DNA from: Sclerodactyla briareus
Lineage: Eukaryota > Echinodermata > Holothuroidea > Dendrochirotida > Sclerodactylidae
Length of the DNA stretch: 64,000 bases
Reading direction: 5' to 3'
NCBI GenBank assembly: GCA_026419785.1
Contig: JAODTK010005631.1
Span: 62,001-126,000 of the forward strand
The notes under the pieces are model-generated. The model was not told the DNA's origin. It saw only the letters and a program-made list of their open reading frames with translations, and ran no database searches. How positions within the stretch are numbered: the first letter of the stretch is position 1; the number at the start of each line of letters is the position of its first letter. This document shows positions 1 to 11,859 of the stretch, piece by piece. A program made the translations under genes and the position numbers.

Positions 1-1575
1 CCCCAACGTCACTACTAGAGTCACTGATTGCAGCTGTAGTACATAACTTGATTCGCATTATGGTATACGTAATTTGAAGCTGCATTTCCGCATCCTGTAC
101 AGTCGGGCATGCGTCCAAACGCGCATGCGTCTTGCATTCTGCGTGGACAGGACCGCGTGTGCCTAATTGTATATTGACTGAGTATATTCACTGATTTTCA
201 GGCGTCAGTATAGTAACATTAGTAATACTCAGGAATTAGTAACCGTCTTTTTGCACAAATCAGGCAGTCCACGCTTACCACTATGACTAGAACGGGGTCT
301 TAGAAGTCCCCGGTCACACATGCCAAGAGGACGGTAATAATTCGTTCGGTTGTGTGACGTGCTTTAAGAATAACGAAGAATAAGAACACTGAGACTATAC
401 ACCACTCCCTGTCGGAAAGGTGTTCTTCCTGGGTGAGTCATTCGACAAACCAAGCTGTCTCGTGCCCCTGATTCCAATCCGTCGAGCTGACGCGCTCGAC
501 GAGAAGGCTACAGGTTCATTCTGCGGGGATTTGGTTATAAACCGACCGGGATTCGACCCCTGACTGACCCTAAAGCAAGCACGGGAATAGTAGATTGTGA
601 GACGGTTCCATTCTTGTTTTTGTTGGATTTGATTATGTGTGCAAAGTTTTATGTCATTTCATTATATGAGAACTTTCCAAAAGGAGGGCCTACATACGAA
701 ACGAACGAAGCCAGGAAAGTCAGTGAATCAGGAGCTAACAATGAAAATCAAACAATCATGGAACAATCAGTCATGTATGAAGCAACGTATCTTCAGTGAC
801 CCTTCTGGAGCCTGAAATTGAACAATAAAACCCTAGAAGTGAAAGTGTCAAAGGCAAACGTCCACACTACTACGGGAAAATAGAGGTGGCTGTGCCAAGC
901 ATCTCTTTTCCCGAATCTCTCTTTCGATTTCAAGCCAAGGTAGGGGTATTCCCTATTGAACAAGGACAGAGATATGACTGTTATTCCTTTACCTAAGGTT
1001 TTTTACCTTATGATATCTAAAGGATATAGTGATATTCATTTTACGACGCACGCGCTAGGAACAACACAATATGAAAGAATATACTAGTAACCCTCAAAAG
1101 CAGTGTTCACAAGGTTCACAGTTCTTAAAATCCTCCCACTCAGTTTATACCTATCTTTGACTAGATGAATCGCAGAGGTTGAAAAACCATTCGTAAAGTT
1201 TGACCACAAGTAATTGGACAGACAGAAGACAGAACCAGGCGCACAGACAGACAAACGATAGATAGACCATTTACGATGTGTTTTTTTACGGTTTCAGTTT
1301 CACGTGACATTGTCTAATACGTTATTCGAAACTGGTTCCGTTCTTCGTTGTAAAGCCCACAAATAACTCATGATAACGTCACTTTTGCACCATAAATTCA
1401 TGTGTGTGCCCTGTGTGTGTCAATGGTCTCTAACAGAAGATAGCCAACTTTTACCAAGAGAATAATTTCCCAGAGCATAATACCGGACTGACCAGTGTCC
1501 ACCTTTTGCTGTACTGACGGAGAAAAAGAGTCTCTCCGTGGACCCAGGCAAATGTAATGTTTCTTCCTATGAAGA

Positions 1576-1640
1576 AATGATAATAATCATACTAATAATG
1601 ATTATATTATTATTGCTAGTAATAATAATAGTAATTGTCC
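1576..1640. repeat. AT-rich trinucleotide repeat (copy 1)
   Basis: Interrupted ATA/ATT/TAA units. The equivalent in duplication copy 2 has expanded to about 200 bases at 19,563-19,765. Confidence 0.7.
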
Positions 1641-1949
1641 GGGATTTGTAGGAGGAGACACACGAGCAGAGTAGATATGGTCTTTTGGTCAAATGTGTAT
1701 TGTCTTTCTACACAAAAACCCTGTAATAAAAATAAACAATTCTTAATGGACTGGCAAGAATATAACAATTAATAAATTGACGTTGCAGTGCGTACTAACA
1801 AAGGCATGCTATTATCAGAACCATACCAGTCTTGACCAGTGCCAACAACTCATAAAGCAACATACAACAAAATCCTTGCCTGAGCTATTTTCCTGTATTG
1901 TCTTTGTCCGTTATTTATTTCTTTTCTTTCTTCGGGCTTCAAGGAGCCA

Positions 1950-2370
1950 ATTAATGCTCACCAGGGAACCTATCAGTATTGCTCGCCTTACGCTTCTCGA
2001 CTTAGTGCTCAGAAGATATCGAGTCAGGGGGGGTACCAGTCCTCAAACCTGCCCGGAACCGCCATTTGGCGTCCCCCATCGAACATAATCACTGAACTCC
2101 AGACCGATACGATCTCGATCGTTCCTGAGGAACGTCTTCTGCTCACAGCCACTGACATCAACACTTAACGACGTCGGCAATATTCCGTGACAATCCCCCA
2201 ACAAATTCAGAAATCCACACTGCATTACAGCGGGATCACGGAAGTGAAGACCACGACCTCGTCCACCCAAGTACGCACCTAGGGAAAAACGGTCCAGTAC
2301 GTGCTGATTTCCAAACCTGGAATGCTTGTTTTGGAATGCACAATCACTGTTACTCAGCACGCATTACTGT
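1950..2370 (-). pseudogene. Decayed kinase C-lobe region (copy 1)
   Basis: Similar over its length to 6,280-6,720 and 19,900-20,280. The part at 1,981-2,040 corresponds to the RLGSV-HPCLEIAWSTSQDEKAR stretch of the 6.3-kb piece, but the frame contains stops unless a base is added. Open minus-strand codons from 2,360 to 2,043 are a by-product of this alignment rather than a convincing protein. Confidence 0.4.
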
Positions 2371-2579
2371 GGGGACGCAACACAGATGCTAACGTGTATT
2401 CGGTGTGTACATACATCGCGCATCGGCCACTCCCGTTATATTTCACAAACAGAGCACGTATAGGGCGCCATGTGCTCGACGTGGGCAATGAATTCATTTC
2501 GAGCAAGTGACTGATAAAAACACGACGTAACAAACAATTCTGAAATAGTATTGAGAAAAGACTGTCAGGAGTGACCAAC

Positions 2580-2647
2580 CGTGTCGAATATCTCATTGAC
2601 TTTGTGTTGCAAATATCGTCAGGCACAAGTCGTACAGTTTTACACCA
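2580..2647 (-). pseudogene. Possible kinase activation-segment exon, frameshifted (copy 1)
   Basis: Nucleotide counterpart of 20,498-20,563. The acceptor-like ...gctagcacag at 2,648 is followed by TGGTGTAAAACTGTACGACTT, where copy 2 has TGTAAACTGTACGACTTC. The extra A changes the KLYDF frame, so the reading becomes CKTVRLVPDDICNTKS. The downstream part, equivalent to PADIAQNKV, is recognisable as PDDICNTK in the shifted frame. Consistent with a decayed copy of the same exon. Confidence 0.4.
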
Positions 2648-3869
2648 CTGTGCTAGCGGGTCAGGAGCAACTTTGGAGGCCGAAAGCCTGGGTGACGATA
2701 CTGTAAATATAGAATAACATATGTCCATATTCCTGTTGGTTCATGTTGGGATGCAATATACGATGACCGATAACGGGACAAACCGTCTGTTGAATAGTTA
2801 TTATGATTATATTACTAGTATATGATTATGTTTTTTGTTTGTTCTTCGTTTTTTTTTTTTTTTTTTCGTTTTTTTTTTTCACTTATTTGTATAGGCACTG
2901 TCCACTTATCCTGGTATTTATGGCAATTTCGTGTGTCAGTGTGTGTCGAATTACACGTCAATCAGCGTTAATTGACAGTAATATATCAACACGGGTTGAG
3001 GCATAGCAACTGCTTTGGACTATATAAGGTCCATGATCCACTTAAAAAGCGGTTGAGGTCGAACGCATTGGGATATGGCACAAAATATTGAAGGTGGAAT
3101 GGGGTGGCAAACTACTCGAACAAACCTGATCTTTTGGTTGGCGAGTAATATCTAATTCACGATTTTCTCGGTAGTCGGGGATTCGAATGAACGATTTGTT
3201 ATTTTTATTTTTATTGAAATAATTCCATAGGCCCACACTCTTTGTATTAATTCGGGTGGCTAATCATTATTAATTTTTTCTCAATCGCAATCGAAATTTG
3301 TTAACATTTTTATTGCAAATTCCTGTCATGTGCATGAATAGACGACATGACACCACACGCTTTGTGATTAGGTCTAGCAGTCGGGGATCCTTTTCGCCCC
3401 CCCCCTTCTGTTCGTCGTCGTATAGCCTATTTTGTCAAATGCTTTCAAAATAAAATGCAAACCACTCCACTTGAGTACTCTCACACTCAAAAACTATTCT
3501 ACCTTAATGTATTCGCTTCCCGATCTAACAGTCAAATTTTCTCTATCAATACAATTTCACATACAGCGAGAGCATCTTCCCAAAGCCGGCCTCACTACTC
3601 CTCTGTCCCATTCTGTTGCTCAGCGTAGTAATTTACATGGAGAGGCTTTTGAGGAAGGGAGATACATAGGACGAGTCCATACCTAATCAGCATGGCGTTT
3701 GCTTTCATACTGAACATTCCTCTTTTTACATACTGTATTTATCATGAACTCATCTCACCGAATAGGTGTTTGTAAAGAAATTCACGTGAATCTGATATTG
3801 CAAAATACATCTTGTAACTTGGCTGGGACATACTCTACGTGATTTTTTTTACAAAATACTGAACCTAAA

Positions 3870-3914
3870 TTCATGGTTTTTAATTCCTTGACGACGTCAG
3901 AAACCTCCATGCCT
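3870..3914 (-). pseudogene. Possible kinase alphaE piece (copy 1)
   Basis: The minus strand contains GMEVSDVVK, and with one base shift GMEFLTSSR-like codons, matching 22,935-22,983 in copy 2. The segment fits the alphaE region that leads to the HRD loop. There is no HRD motif and no clear splice borders. It lies between the hinge (5.5 kb) and activation-segment (2.6 kb) pieces, which is the expected order. Confidence 0.25.
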
Positions 3915-3979
3915 TTTGGACCGCGTGTATATGACGGCGTGTGTAGTGTGTACGTGCGTGTTGCGTTGTTTTTGTTGCT

Positions 3980-4350
3980 TGTAAGTGAACGCCTAGCTTG
4001 CTGACACCTGATTCACCAGGTGCCGAGGAGCTCATATTCGTTATGTGGGTTTCCCACGATGAGTACGCGTTGTTCTGACATCTTGTTAATACGATTATTC
4101 TAAGATGTTAGTCTCATACGGTTGACTTCTGGTATGCACTGTTCTCATTGGAGTAATACACGAATCCTTTTTTTTGGGTGTAAATAAAAAAAATTCTCTT
4201 TTTTTTAGTGTGAAGACAAAAATGAATATTTTGGCCCGGATTTAGCTTGTTTAACACAATAACGTGAACCCACCTGGGTAGATGAAACTTACTATTATTG
4301 GGTCGGGATAAAAGTATTTGAAGGTACACCATTTGAATCTTATAATTCTT
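3980..4350. repeat. Dispersed 'hormone-element' type repeat (copy 1)
   Basis: Holds 'gaacccacctgggtagatgaaac' and the pair 'aacgtgaaccc'/'gttaacac', which recur at 23,020-23,420, 27,120-27,600 and 38,290-38,830. The family signature is: accaaatttcaac-tgat, ggactta-cgtgttaaca, tgacctttgacct, ccccaaaacaatagggatcatgtact, accaagtatgagcttcat and cctgggtgg-gtcgag. It lies between the hinge and activation-segment exons. Confidence 0.5.
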
Positions 4351-5455
4351 CATTATGGAAGTGTTAATATCCAGGACACGGAGAATACTCCACGTCCCCC
4401 CCCCCCCTTTTTTCTCGCACCCCACGATTGGGAATCGCTGGCTACGTGATTGGCATTAGGTAATGGCAACGGCAAGTTAATTCCCCGGGACGGGCTAATG
4501 GGGCCTTCGCACCTCGGTGTAACGCGGTTATCGTAAGCAATTAGCAAGTTCTTTCCTGAGGTGGTTTAACTTAAAATCCTATGCATATACTATATTTACC
4601 AGTTGTGTGCTCACGGTCCAGTCCATCATGCTTGCTTCGATCAGAATTTTAAGTTATCGTGTTAACATTGAGTATTCAGTAACCCTCTAAGCCAATAAGT
4701 GACTCACACCATGGTTTACTCCAGATAAAGTGGTTCACGAGAGTCATTTGCACCTTAGTATAAGGAACACGATATGCCGACCATATAATGTTGATTGGGT
4801 AACACAATCTCCTCTCCGTTCAATAGATTACTAGTGATCAGCCGATGTCCGAACGAGGAGAAACCAAGTATCTTATTGAAACTTAGCTTCCTCCGACGTT
4901 TAAGCTTCGAAAATGTAAGGAATATGAGGGGTTTCGGTACGACAATTCTCCCTTGGTATTCGATACATATTGATTGACCGTGTTTTTACAACCCCTCACC
5001 CCCCCCCCTTTTCTTTTCAGTTTGCGGCGCAATTGAGATTTTTCGTACTCTAAAAGTTATGCGTAACAGCATTAGGCCCATGCCCATTCGCAGTTGTTGT
5101 TTGGATAGGAGCCCCATTTGTGCCCCTCTCCGCTATATTAAAAACCATTTTTTTTTTTTATTCGTTCGCTCTAGGAATCTATCATCTATCTAGAGGTCTA
5201 TGTCTGAAAGGAAATTGAAATGTTTTACGCATAGGGGAGCCCGGGTGTTTGTGAATGTGGGATAGGTGAAGGGATGCAGTACCCCAATGATTAGTATATG
5301 AACCGATTCATCGGAAAAAGTCAAAAAAAGTAAAGGAATCACCAAGACATCTTGGCTGTTCTATTCTTCTGATTCCCTCTTATTCTTATCTCCGTCGTGA
5401 TTTCCAGCGAGATTCCCGTGTCCAGGCCATTGGTGAGGTCTGACAAATAACTTAC

Positions 5456-5589
5456 CATACTCACTATTCCTGTTTGATGCTGCTGCCTTGGTGTTAGCAG
5501 CACCGGCAAGACTCCCTCTTTGGCCCGGTAGCTCCTTGACGGTACCTCGGGGAAGATCCACATGTACTCTATGAACATATAGTAAGGCA
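5456..5589 (-). pseudogene. Protein kinase hinge exon, frame-scrambled (copy 1)
   Basis: 134-bp exon. The acceptor is ...caccttacag at 5,590 and the consensus donor GTAAGT is at 5,455. The first two bases complete a valine codon from the alphaC exon, then PYYMFIEYM is read (beta5 and start of hinge). Relative to copy 2, about five bases are missing directly after EYM, so the following frame (WIFPEVPSRSYRAKEG) no longer gives GSLRDYL. It nevertheless stays open to the donor, and the exon keeps the phase-1/phase-0 borders. The alternative frame shows remnants equivalent to the ANAKAA stretch of copy 2. Probably a decaying paralogue; a diverged functional exon is possible but less likely. Confidence 0.6.
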
Positions 5590-6280
5590 CTGTAAGGTGT
5601 AGGAAATATCTCTATGACTACAGTATTCAGTAGTGTAGTTGCGGGAGGAACAAGCGCAAATGATAGGACGGATACTAAACGGAATCTTGCACAAGGATCG
5701 TATCTTGGCCCCAATTTGAAAAACTAAACTACCCCTCCTCGACATTCAAAGGGTCATGCTTTGGGATGCTGTGACGCTCAATAACCCTTCAGTATAGCGG
5801 AAACCATGTTTTCGGGTTCGGAACCTGATCCCGAAGCAGTATAAATTTGGCTCTCAACTGGTCGCGAAGGCAATGGCACCGTCTTAGTCCCGCAGTCAAA
5901 TCCATGGGGTTGAACGAGATGAACAAAACTACCCTAGCCTCAGTGAATACGTGAAAGTATGTTGACTTGCTCTGCAAAACGTGTCTTGTCCCAGGTGTTG
6001 TGAGCACCAATTTTCCTGACTAAAACGAACTTGAAAAGCTACAACAAATGGTACGTTAACAATGAATACTCTGCCTTCTAACCTCGTTTATTAGTAGAAT
6101 GCTTATGACCTTTTTCCTTCTTTGAACAGTATCAACAACATTCCTGATGGCATATGCCCGCAAATTTCAGAACACCTATGTTTCGGACAAAAAAGGGCAT
6201 ATTGAGAAACGGATAGACCGTTCGCCAGAGAACTTCCTCTTTTTCATTTTTTTTTTATAGTTCATGACATCCAATAAAGC

Positions 6281-6499
6281 TCAGCAAGGAACCCTGGCCG
6301 TATGATCGCGTTTGAGCAGCTGCGTTAACCTCGCCTTCTCATCTTGACTGGTGCTCCAGGCTATCTCGAGGCATGGGTGTACCGATCCCAACCTGCTACC
6401 CATACTATTTTCCATCCCCTCCTGATGGTCGATCAATGAACTCCATCGCCTGGCCACTTCTCGTGGCCTGGGGGCGCGGAAGTTCAATGCTGTGCTCAC
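6281..6499 (-). CDS. Protein kinase C-lobe end, third copy, open frame
   Basis: Open minus-strand segment whose translation contains REVARRW, then SRLGSVHPCLEIAWSTSQDE followed by KARLTQLLK. This matches the alphaG-alphaH-alphaI end of tyrosine kinase domains (usual pattern: REV...L..G.RL..P..CP..L......CW..dP..RP.f..Ll). The invariant Arg of 'RP' aligns with the KAR stretch. A stop follows about ten residues after LLK, as expected for a short C-tail. It is the best preserved of three related pieces (others near 2.0 and 20.0 kb), but it lies between the alphaC exon (7.2 kb) and hinge exon (5.5 kb) of copy 1, so it cannot be the normal 3' exon of that gene. Confidence 0.5.
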   Translation of the reverse strand: MSTALNFRAPRPREVARRWSSLIDHQEGMENSMGSRLGSVHPCLEIAWSTSQDEKARLTQLLKRDHTARVPC

Positions 6500-7144
6500 A
6501 GCCCGACCGACGGAGACCTCACTTCAAATATCCCTAACAATCCCAGTAACCACAGAAGGCCCACTGCAATCAACGGCGGGGACCATGAAGGAGGACCAAG
6601 ACCCGCACTCAAGCATCGCAACTACACACACGCCCGCGGAAAACGGTCAGTTCACTGCTGGAATTGAACCCGTGATGTTTGCTTTCAAAGCGTTACTGCT
6701 AACTGATGTCACTCTCCCGCCCTGTCCTCTATTTGCTCTTACCTCTACGACGAAATCCCAGTGGATTCGAAAACATTAAGAACAGTATGGAACCCTGTAC
6801 AAGTAAAACTTTCGTGTTATACAATGAACTATAATAAGAAAGTATCTAAATCGATCGAGTCTTTGACTGTAGCACCTGTACGAATAAAAACCTACGCATG
6901 CGCTGTAATTAAAACACTGATTCGCGGACCATTAAAAGAACACTCTTTGAATGGAAGCAGGATCATAATGTTGGCCGTATAAAATCGAAAGTGTCGACAG
7001 GCCTTGTTTTTACTCCTTCTGCCCCATTTCAACTGTGCTCAATTAGGACATACAAATCACGCAAAAGGCAGGGCAAACGCAGGTTGTGGCGTTCATTTGG
7101 GGTGGCACCGGTCTCTATCAGAATATATATGGTGTTTTCCTTAC

Positions 7145-7216
7145 CATCGTCGACGACAATCCCGAGAACGGTGACGATATTCCTGTTTTCTCTGAGAACT
7201 GATCAACTGTGTTGCC
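7145..7216 (-). pseudogene. Protein kinase alphaC-beta4 exon with in-frame stop (copy 1)
   Basis: 72-bp exon on the minus strand. The acceptor is ...tcgggttcag at 7,217 and the donor is GTAAGG at 7,144. It encodes SVLRENRNIVTVLGIVVDD, a textbook alphaC-beta4 segment with an intact NIVxxLG motif, better than copy 2 in beta4. A TGA codon lies four codons into the exon, upstream of SVLREN, so the exon as read is broken. Length is 2 + 23 codons + 1 base, preserving the phase-1 borders seen in copy 2. The terminal G joins the hinge exon at 5,589 to give valine followed by PYYMFIEY. A sequencing error cannot be excluded for the stop. Confidence 0.6.
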
Positions 7217-7299
7217 CTGAACCCGAAAAACTCATTAGATCCGCAATATGGTCTTCCTTTGGGGAAATGTTCAGAGAGACAATTGAACCTCTAACACAA

Positions 7300-9250
7300 A
7301 CATGCGAGAATATGACTAGTCGCTACGTGAATGCATTTCCCTATTATAGGGTAACGTCAGCTTTCCGTCGAAACAGTGTAGGGTAGTATCGGTCTACCTA
7401 TGGTAAGTGATGTATAACTTCCTCGGGGAACATGCACTTGCAATAGGTGAATGTGTTCAGTTACACGACCTCCTACCTAAACCGACTCTATTCCAAAGCT
7501 ACTATAGCATCCTGGAAACCGGGTGAAATCAGACAAACGGTTTAAAATCGTCATTTTTTCTGTCAATCTTGTTTGGGGTCAATTTCGGTCAGCTGACTTT
7601 GTTTGATTTTCTGATATAAACACGCTACTACCCAGCAACCGCCAAACCAATCCGATAACAAATCAGGACATACAACCCTCAGATTAGGTTTTTTTATAAG
7701 GAACCAAAACAGTGGGTACACGTGAATGACATCTCTCGCCCTAGCAAATCTACATAACAATGCATAAAATAACTGTGGCACACCGCGTAGCCAGTCCTTT
7801 CGACAGGAGTGGCAAGCGAACGATTTACTATTTCCTCCCGAAATTGGCTTTGCCCTCCCGGGTTTATCTCAGCTGACGAGAGTGATGGCGAAAGTGATGG
7901 GGGTGGGGAGGTTGGGAGAAGGGGGAGCACTAACTTTCATTAGGGTTAGGAAAAGCCGGGCTAACTCGTACCTCGCTATACACCTATTCCCTCCAATGAC
8001 ATTATTTTGGGCTCACTTATTCTCACAATTATTCGAATCATTCTCAACTTTACTGGATTTTTTTGTATTTTCCACTTATTTTCCCCTTCCCCTCCACTTT
8101 ATTTCCCGTTATCCTCTAGCCACGCTTTCTCGATTTTCCCTTTCGACTTTCTGCCGGGGTGAGGCTTGTACCTCTACCCTCACTGGCTACGCCACACTGT
8201 GCAGCAACAGGTGCCTATTTTGTACATGCATATGTGCATCAATTTGCTGTGCACTAGCACTTCGCCCTTATTGTGGTGTGAAGGAAAGGGGATTTGCCAG
8301 TTTTCTTGCCATCGCCATACGCTGATTTTGGTATACTATGAAAAAACTTTTTAAATAGGTCCAGTGCAATTTTTTAAACAAATCTCTGAACAATTCCATT
8401 CACCGAATGTGTTGTTAGAGAATCAATTCCTTTTCAATGGTGGATGGGATGGCAGGACTGCAAACGTTACAACAGCGACACCCCATCAGCCAGGAAAGTA
8501 GTAGTTGTTTTTTTTTCTCGGCTGCGCGTGTCATGTTGTTTACGCCTCGCGGCATCGGCTAAGCATTGATTGCATAGCTCAGAGTGGTGTCAACGAGACA
8601 TACTATACACCGGCATCGTTCAGCTAACACTGTTGGACCACGGCAGCGCCCACTGTGCATTGCATGTCCTATTGTTGATGCTACTATTTACTGACCGATT
8701 CAGTGCAATTTAAATATTGGTCGAGTCACACGATGAACTCGAATTTAAACGATGGAGTATCACAGAAAAGCTATACAATTTTGAGTGAGTAATATGTTTC
8801 TTTGTGAAGTGAGCTATCTAATAACACTGTGATTTTCTCAACGTGTGAAGCACGTTCTTTTGGTACACATTTTCCGTAATAAATTGAGACTCTCTATCCC
8901 CAATGATTCTTGGCTGGAACTTCATCGCAATCGCCCTGCCGTCATTACCCTGTGGGAAGGGCGGCGATTATGGGGGTCCGGGGGGGGGGGGGGGGGGGGG
9001 GGCGGCGTCCCCAGATTTGGGGTGAGGTGCTACGTGCGCGGTAATTTCATGTATCAGTAGTGTTCAGACATTTGTTGTGCCTGTGCAGACATATGATTGC
9101 CTTAACAAAAAAAAAAAATGCCTGAAATTACTCTTGGATTTTCTTATATGACTAATCATGAAGAAAGGGTTTCTCCTTCGATCCTATCGTATGCATAAGA
9201 CTTGTTTTACCAGCTTGGTGTGTCCTCCTTGATTGGACGTTACGATGTTC
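7300..9250. other. No gene recognised
   Basis: AT-leaning sequence with scattered short open frames. A plus-strand frame at 7,882-8,325 is rich in Phe, Ser, Leu and Cys and looks like translated pyrimidine-rich DNA. A 23-base G run lies at 8,980-9,002, followed by a gcggcgtccccagattt stretch. 5' kinase exons of copy 1 would be expected here, but I found no P-loop or VAVK-like piece. Confidence 0.5.
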
Positions 9251-9254
9251 TGCT

Positions 9255-9690
9255 GGGGGACCAGTTAGTTAACTAAACGAACACACCTTACCCACATCGC
9301 TATTTTGAGGTGAAGAGGTTGTTGAGGCAACGGGGGTAGGTCTACCACCTGGCTGGATCTGGTGATATTTTCTTTATGGTGCGACTACCTTGTTGAAGTT
9401 GGGTGCAAGGTCACATACTATCACTAATTGGACTGTATGAGGTACAACGGTTGCGGCATCGAAATGCAGGCCGGGAACACCACACATTGCGTTGGAAAAT
9501 AATAGTTGGTTCGAAAAGTTGACTTGGATGCCGTGCGTTTCCGCCAGGTATTTGCGCACTCTGGGCCATCGGTAGCACTTATCTAACTTGGTGGTCGCTT
9601 GAAAGTGAGTACCATCCCCTTCTCCGCACCTCGATGCACCACCCACTAGAACGTGTGGCATTGGTCTGGGTCTCCAGCGCGGCATTCACG
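9255..9690 (-). mobile_element. Transposon-type ORF fragment, replicase-like
   Basis: Minus-strand frame 9,685-9,374 contains GDGTHFQATTKLDKCYRW followed by RKYLAETHGIQVNFSN. From memory this resembles a domain found in many invertebrate multi-copy ORFs, with a 'fHfh...KLd...RW..v...l...hgi.vnFs' core followed by 'YYSAwrYvtKED' and 'HP'. The first motif has the spacing of an HxH (HUH-type) metal site, but the second His is Gln here. Downstream, a frame change gives HPTSTR, consistent with the HP that ends this domain, then a basic tail. The fragment is short and frameshifted. The HUH assignment is inference; a profile search would settle it. Confidence 0.4.
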
Positions 9691-9699
9691 GGTCAAGCC

Positions 9700-10860
9700 G
9701 CTAACAGCCGCACCGTTTCTCTCTGTTCCTTGAAGTTTAGTAACCACATAGCCACCTTTGAATTTCAGAAAGACCCCTTCCCAATGATCAGTCCTGTCTT
9801 TGCGAAATAAATTCTTCTGATAGCCTACTGGGAAGACTTCTGAATTGAAAACCTTGTTTGAAATTTTCGACTCACAGCCATCAATACCGTCTGGTATTAC
9901 GTAATCGACCAGAGTGTTTAGTTCATGTGTTTTACCTCGAAACCATATAAGTTAGTAATAAGTTATCTCCAGTTATTACATTTCGGAGGGAACTAGTCCA
10001 GATTCCGAGGAGGTAGAAACACGCATGTTGGACTAGGAATTGGATCATAGTATAGGTAACATTGTACTGTTAGCCTTATCTTGAGGATTCGAAATCCTTG
10101 TGAATTAGGAGGTCCAGTATATGACCCCCGACTGTGATTGGGCTCAGTAACCAGCCGTGTCAGACCTAGCACCTCAAGTAGATTATCAAATAAAGTCGCA
10201 TCATCTCAGTCAGGGATCGCAACATGGTTACTGAAGTCCTAGACTGATGATATACAGAGGGGATGCGGCCATTTTGCTAACACGTTTCTCAGATTTATCT
10301 AAGAACAGATATAGAGTGATACCCAGGACCTATGACGTGGCGAGTCTGTAATATTATGACTCATAGGTGGGTCGATTTAGTGCCAGGAAGAATAACACTA
10401 TTTAAAGTGGTGCACTGCCCTTAAACTGGTATGACCTGTACAGGTATTCACTGTCTAATGCATATGCACGGATTTGGAGTGGTATCCTTGACTCAAAGGG
10501 ACCTCTTTTGTTTTTCCTCCGACGTCATGTATATAGTATGTATCGTACGAACACAAGCTCGATAAGTGATCATCTTTTTTTTAAGTTCATGTCTAACTGA
10601 TCATTTATTTGTATGGCCGAAAGAATTATTGAATTGAAGAGTTTCGTGTGGCGCGAAGGGACATGTCCCAAAATATTAACATTCTATTATTTGGTGGTTC
10701 CTTTTACAACCTTGAAAGACCTTCGATGACATGCCGGGTTTTATGAAAAAAACTGCCTGATGTGATGCACCAACCACTAAAAGCATGTCAGATTAACACA
10801 CCCATGCTATGCCGTGAAAGAACAAAACCTTGGCCCCTGGTAATTTGAAGATCAGGTGTC
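9700..10860. other. No gene recognised
   Basis: Unique-looking AT-leaning sequence. No open frame with family resemblance, no strong repeat and no RNA gene seen. Confidence 0.4.
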
Positions 10861-11535
10861 AGATTTAGGCGGGAGTTGGCTCCGTCAGGTAGCACACAGA
10901 GCTCTATCACATATCCAAAAAATGGGACAGTTTTATTTTTTGCCCTTCAACTCCTAAAAAGCACTGAATTCAAAATCGTCATGCTCTTTACGAAACCGGA
11001 ACATTTTTCAATTTTGTTGTTACATAAAAGTACCCTTTGTGACCTTGACACTGATGTTAAGGTTGTCCAGGATTGAAGGTGTACCATCTCCCCGCAACTG
11101 TCAACCTCTGCATACAGTAGCAAAGTCGACTACTCAAATACAAATAGGTCACATAAATGACTTTAGTGGAACTCGTCCTTACTGTTAAAATTTAATCGAG
11201 AGTATAGATAAAACCATCTCCACTAAGTTTCGTGAAAATCCAACAAACCGAAGATCGATAATTATGCATATATACCACTTAAATGAGCACATATAATGCC
11301 GGAAATCTAATCCTTACGTGTACACTTCATAGTGATATACACGCGTACTGCACACGAGCTGTTTGCCATTAAGTATGGTCTTTTTGGGACGGAAAGTGGA
11401 TGCACATCGACAATTCCACCGTACATTCCATCAAATTTCAGCGAGACGGCTTTTACGGTCAGGAGATTTCAAAACGCAATACAAACAGGCAAAGGACGGC
11501 AGACATACGGACGACAGAACAAAGTGAACACTTTG
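10860..11535. repeat. Dispersed repeat with gtgaccttgac and acagacg end
   Basis: Contains gtgaccttgacactgatgttaa near 11,040, aagtttcgtgaaaatccaac near 11,225 and an end rich in acaggca/ggacggcagaca/acggacgaca (11,480-11,520). The same style of 3' end occurs at 1,212-1,262 and 19,146-19,210 (gacagaca...) and, as GATA units, at 43,625. These are typical of non-coding dispersed repeats; no protein is encoded. Confidence 0.45.
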
Positions 11536-11837
11536 TCTCTCCTCAAAGTTCTGCCAAGACAAAAGAATCAAGAATGGACATGACTGGTAGAATGACCCCA
11601 CAGTGACATTTGTGGAAGTATGTTCAGTCACACACATACTACTGTGACTGCAAAAATCCTTCAAATCCCAATTCACAAGGAGCAGTCCTAGGCCAGAACA
11701 ATACGGCTCGTCGAGACTTCCTGCAATGCTATTCAAACTCTCTGTAACCTGAAACATATGTACAGAACTAGGTCAACTAAGCAAGAGTAGCATGAACCAT
11801 CCAGCTGTCCTAACAAAGGGAGCTGTAAGTGTGAGCA

Positions 11838-11859
11838 CCCCCCCCCCCCCCCCCCCCCC

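Larger units (their letters stand above)
1..7290. repeat. Tandem duplication, copy 1
   Basis: Seen in sequence: this block aligns collinearly with 18,020-26,770. Matching anchors include the 'gctgtgccaagcat' stretch near 890 and 18,812, the 'tttcacgtgac' stretch near 1,300 and 19,242, the kinase activation piece near 2,610 and 20,530, the 'ttcacgtgaatctgata' stretch near 3,781 and 22,859, the hinge exon near 5,520 and 24,930 and the alphaC exon near 7,180 and 26,665. Similarity is patchy, with frequent short indels, so the duplication is old. The left limit is uncertain because the weak match near 170-560 to 18,020-18,420 suggests the unit runs off the window edge. The copies are about 18-19.5 kb apart; the offset grows because copy 2 carries insertions. 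Confidence 0.8.

Noticed and set aside
3432-3686. Open frame with a counterpart at 22,543-22,800
   Set aside because: The DNA is homologous between duplication copies but the proteins are not, so the region is non-coding.
7882-8325. 147-codon plus-strand frame
   Set aside because: Phe/Ser/Leu-rich translation of pyrimidine-rich DNA, no motif, no splice context, overlapped by another frame.
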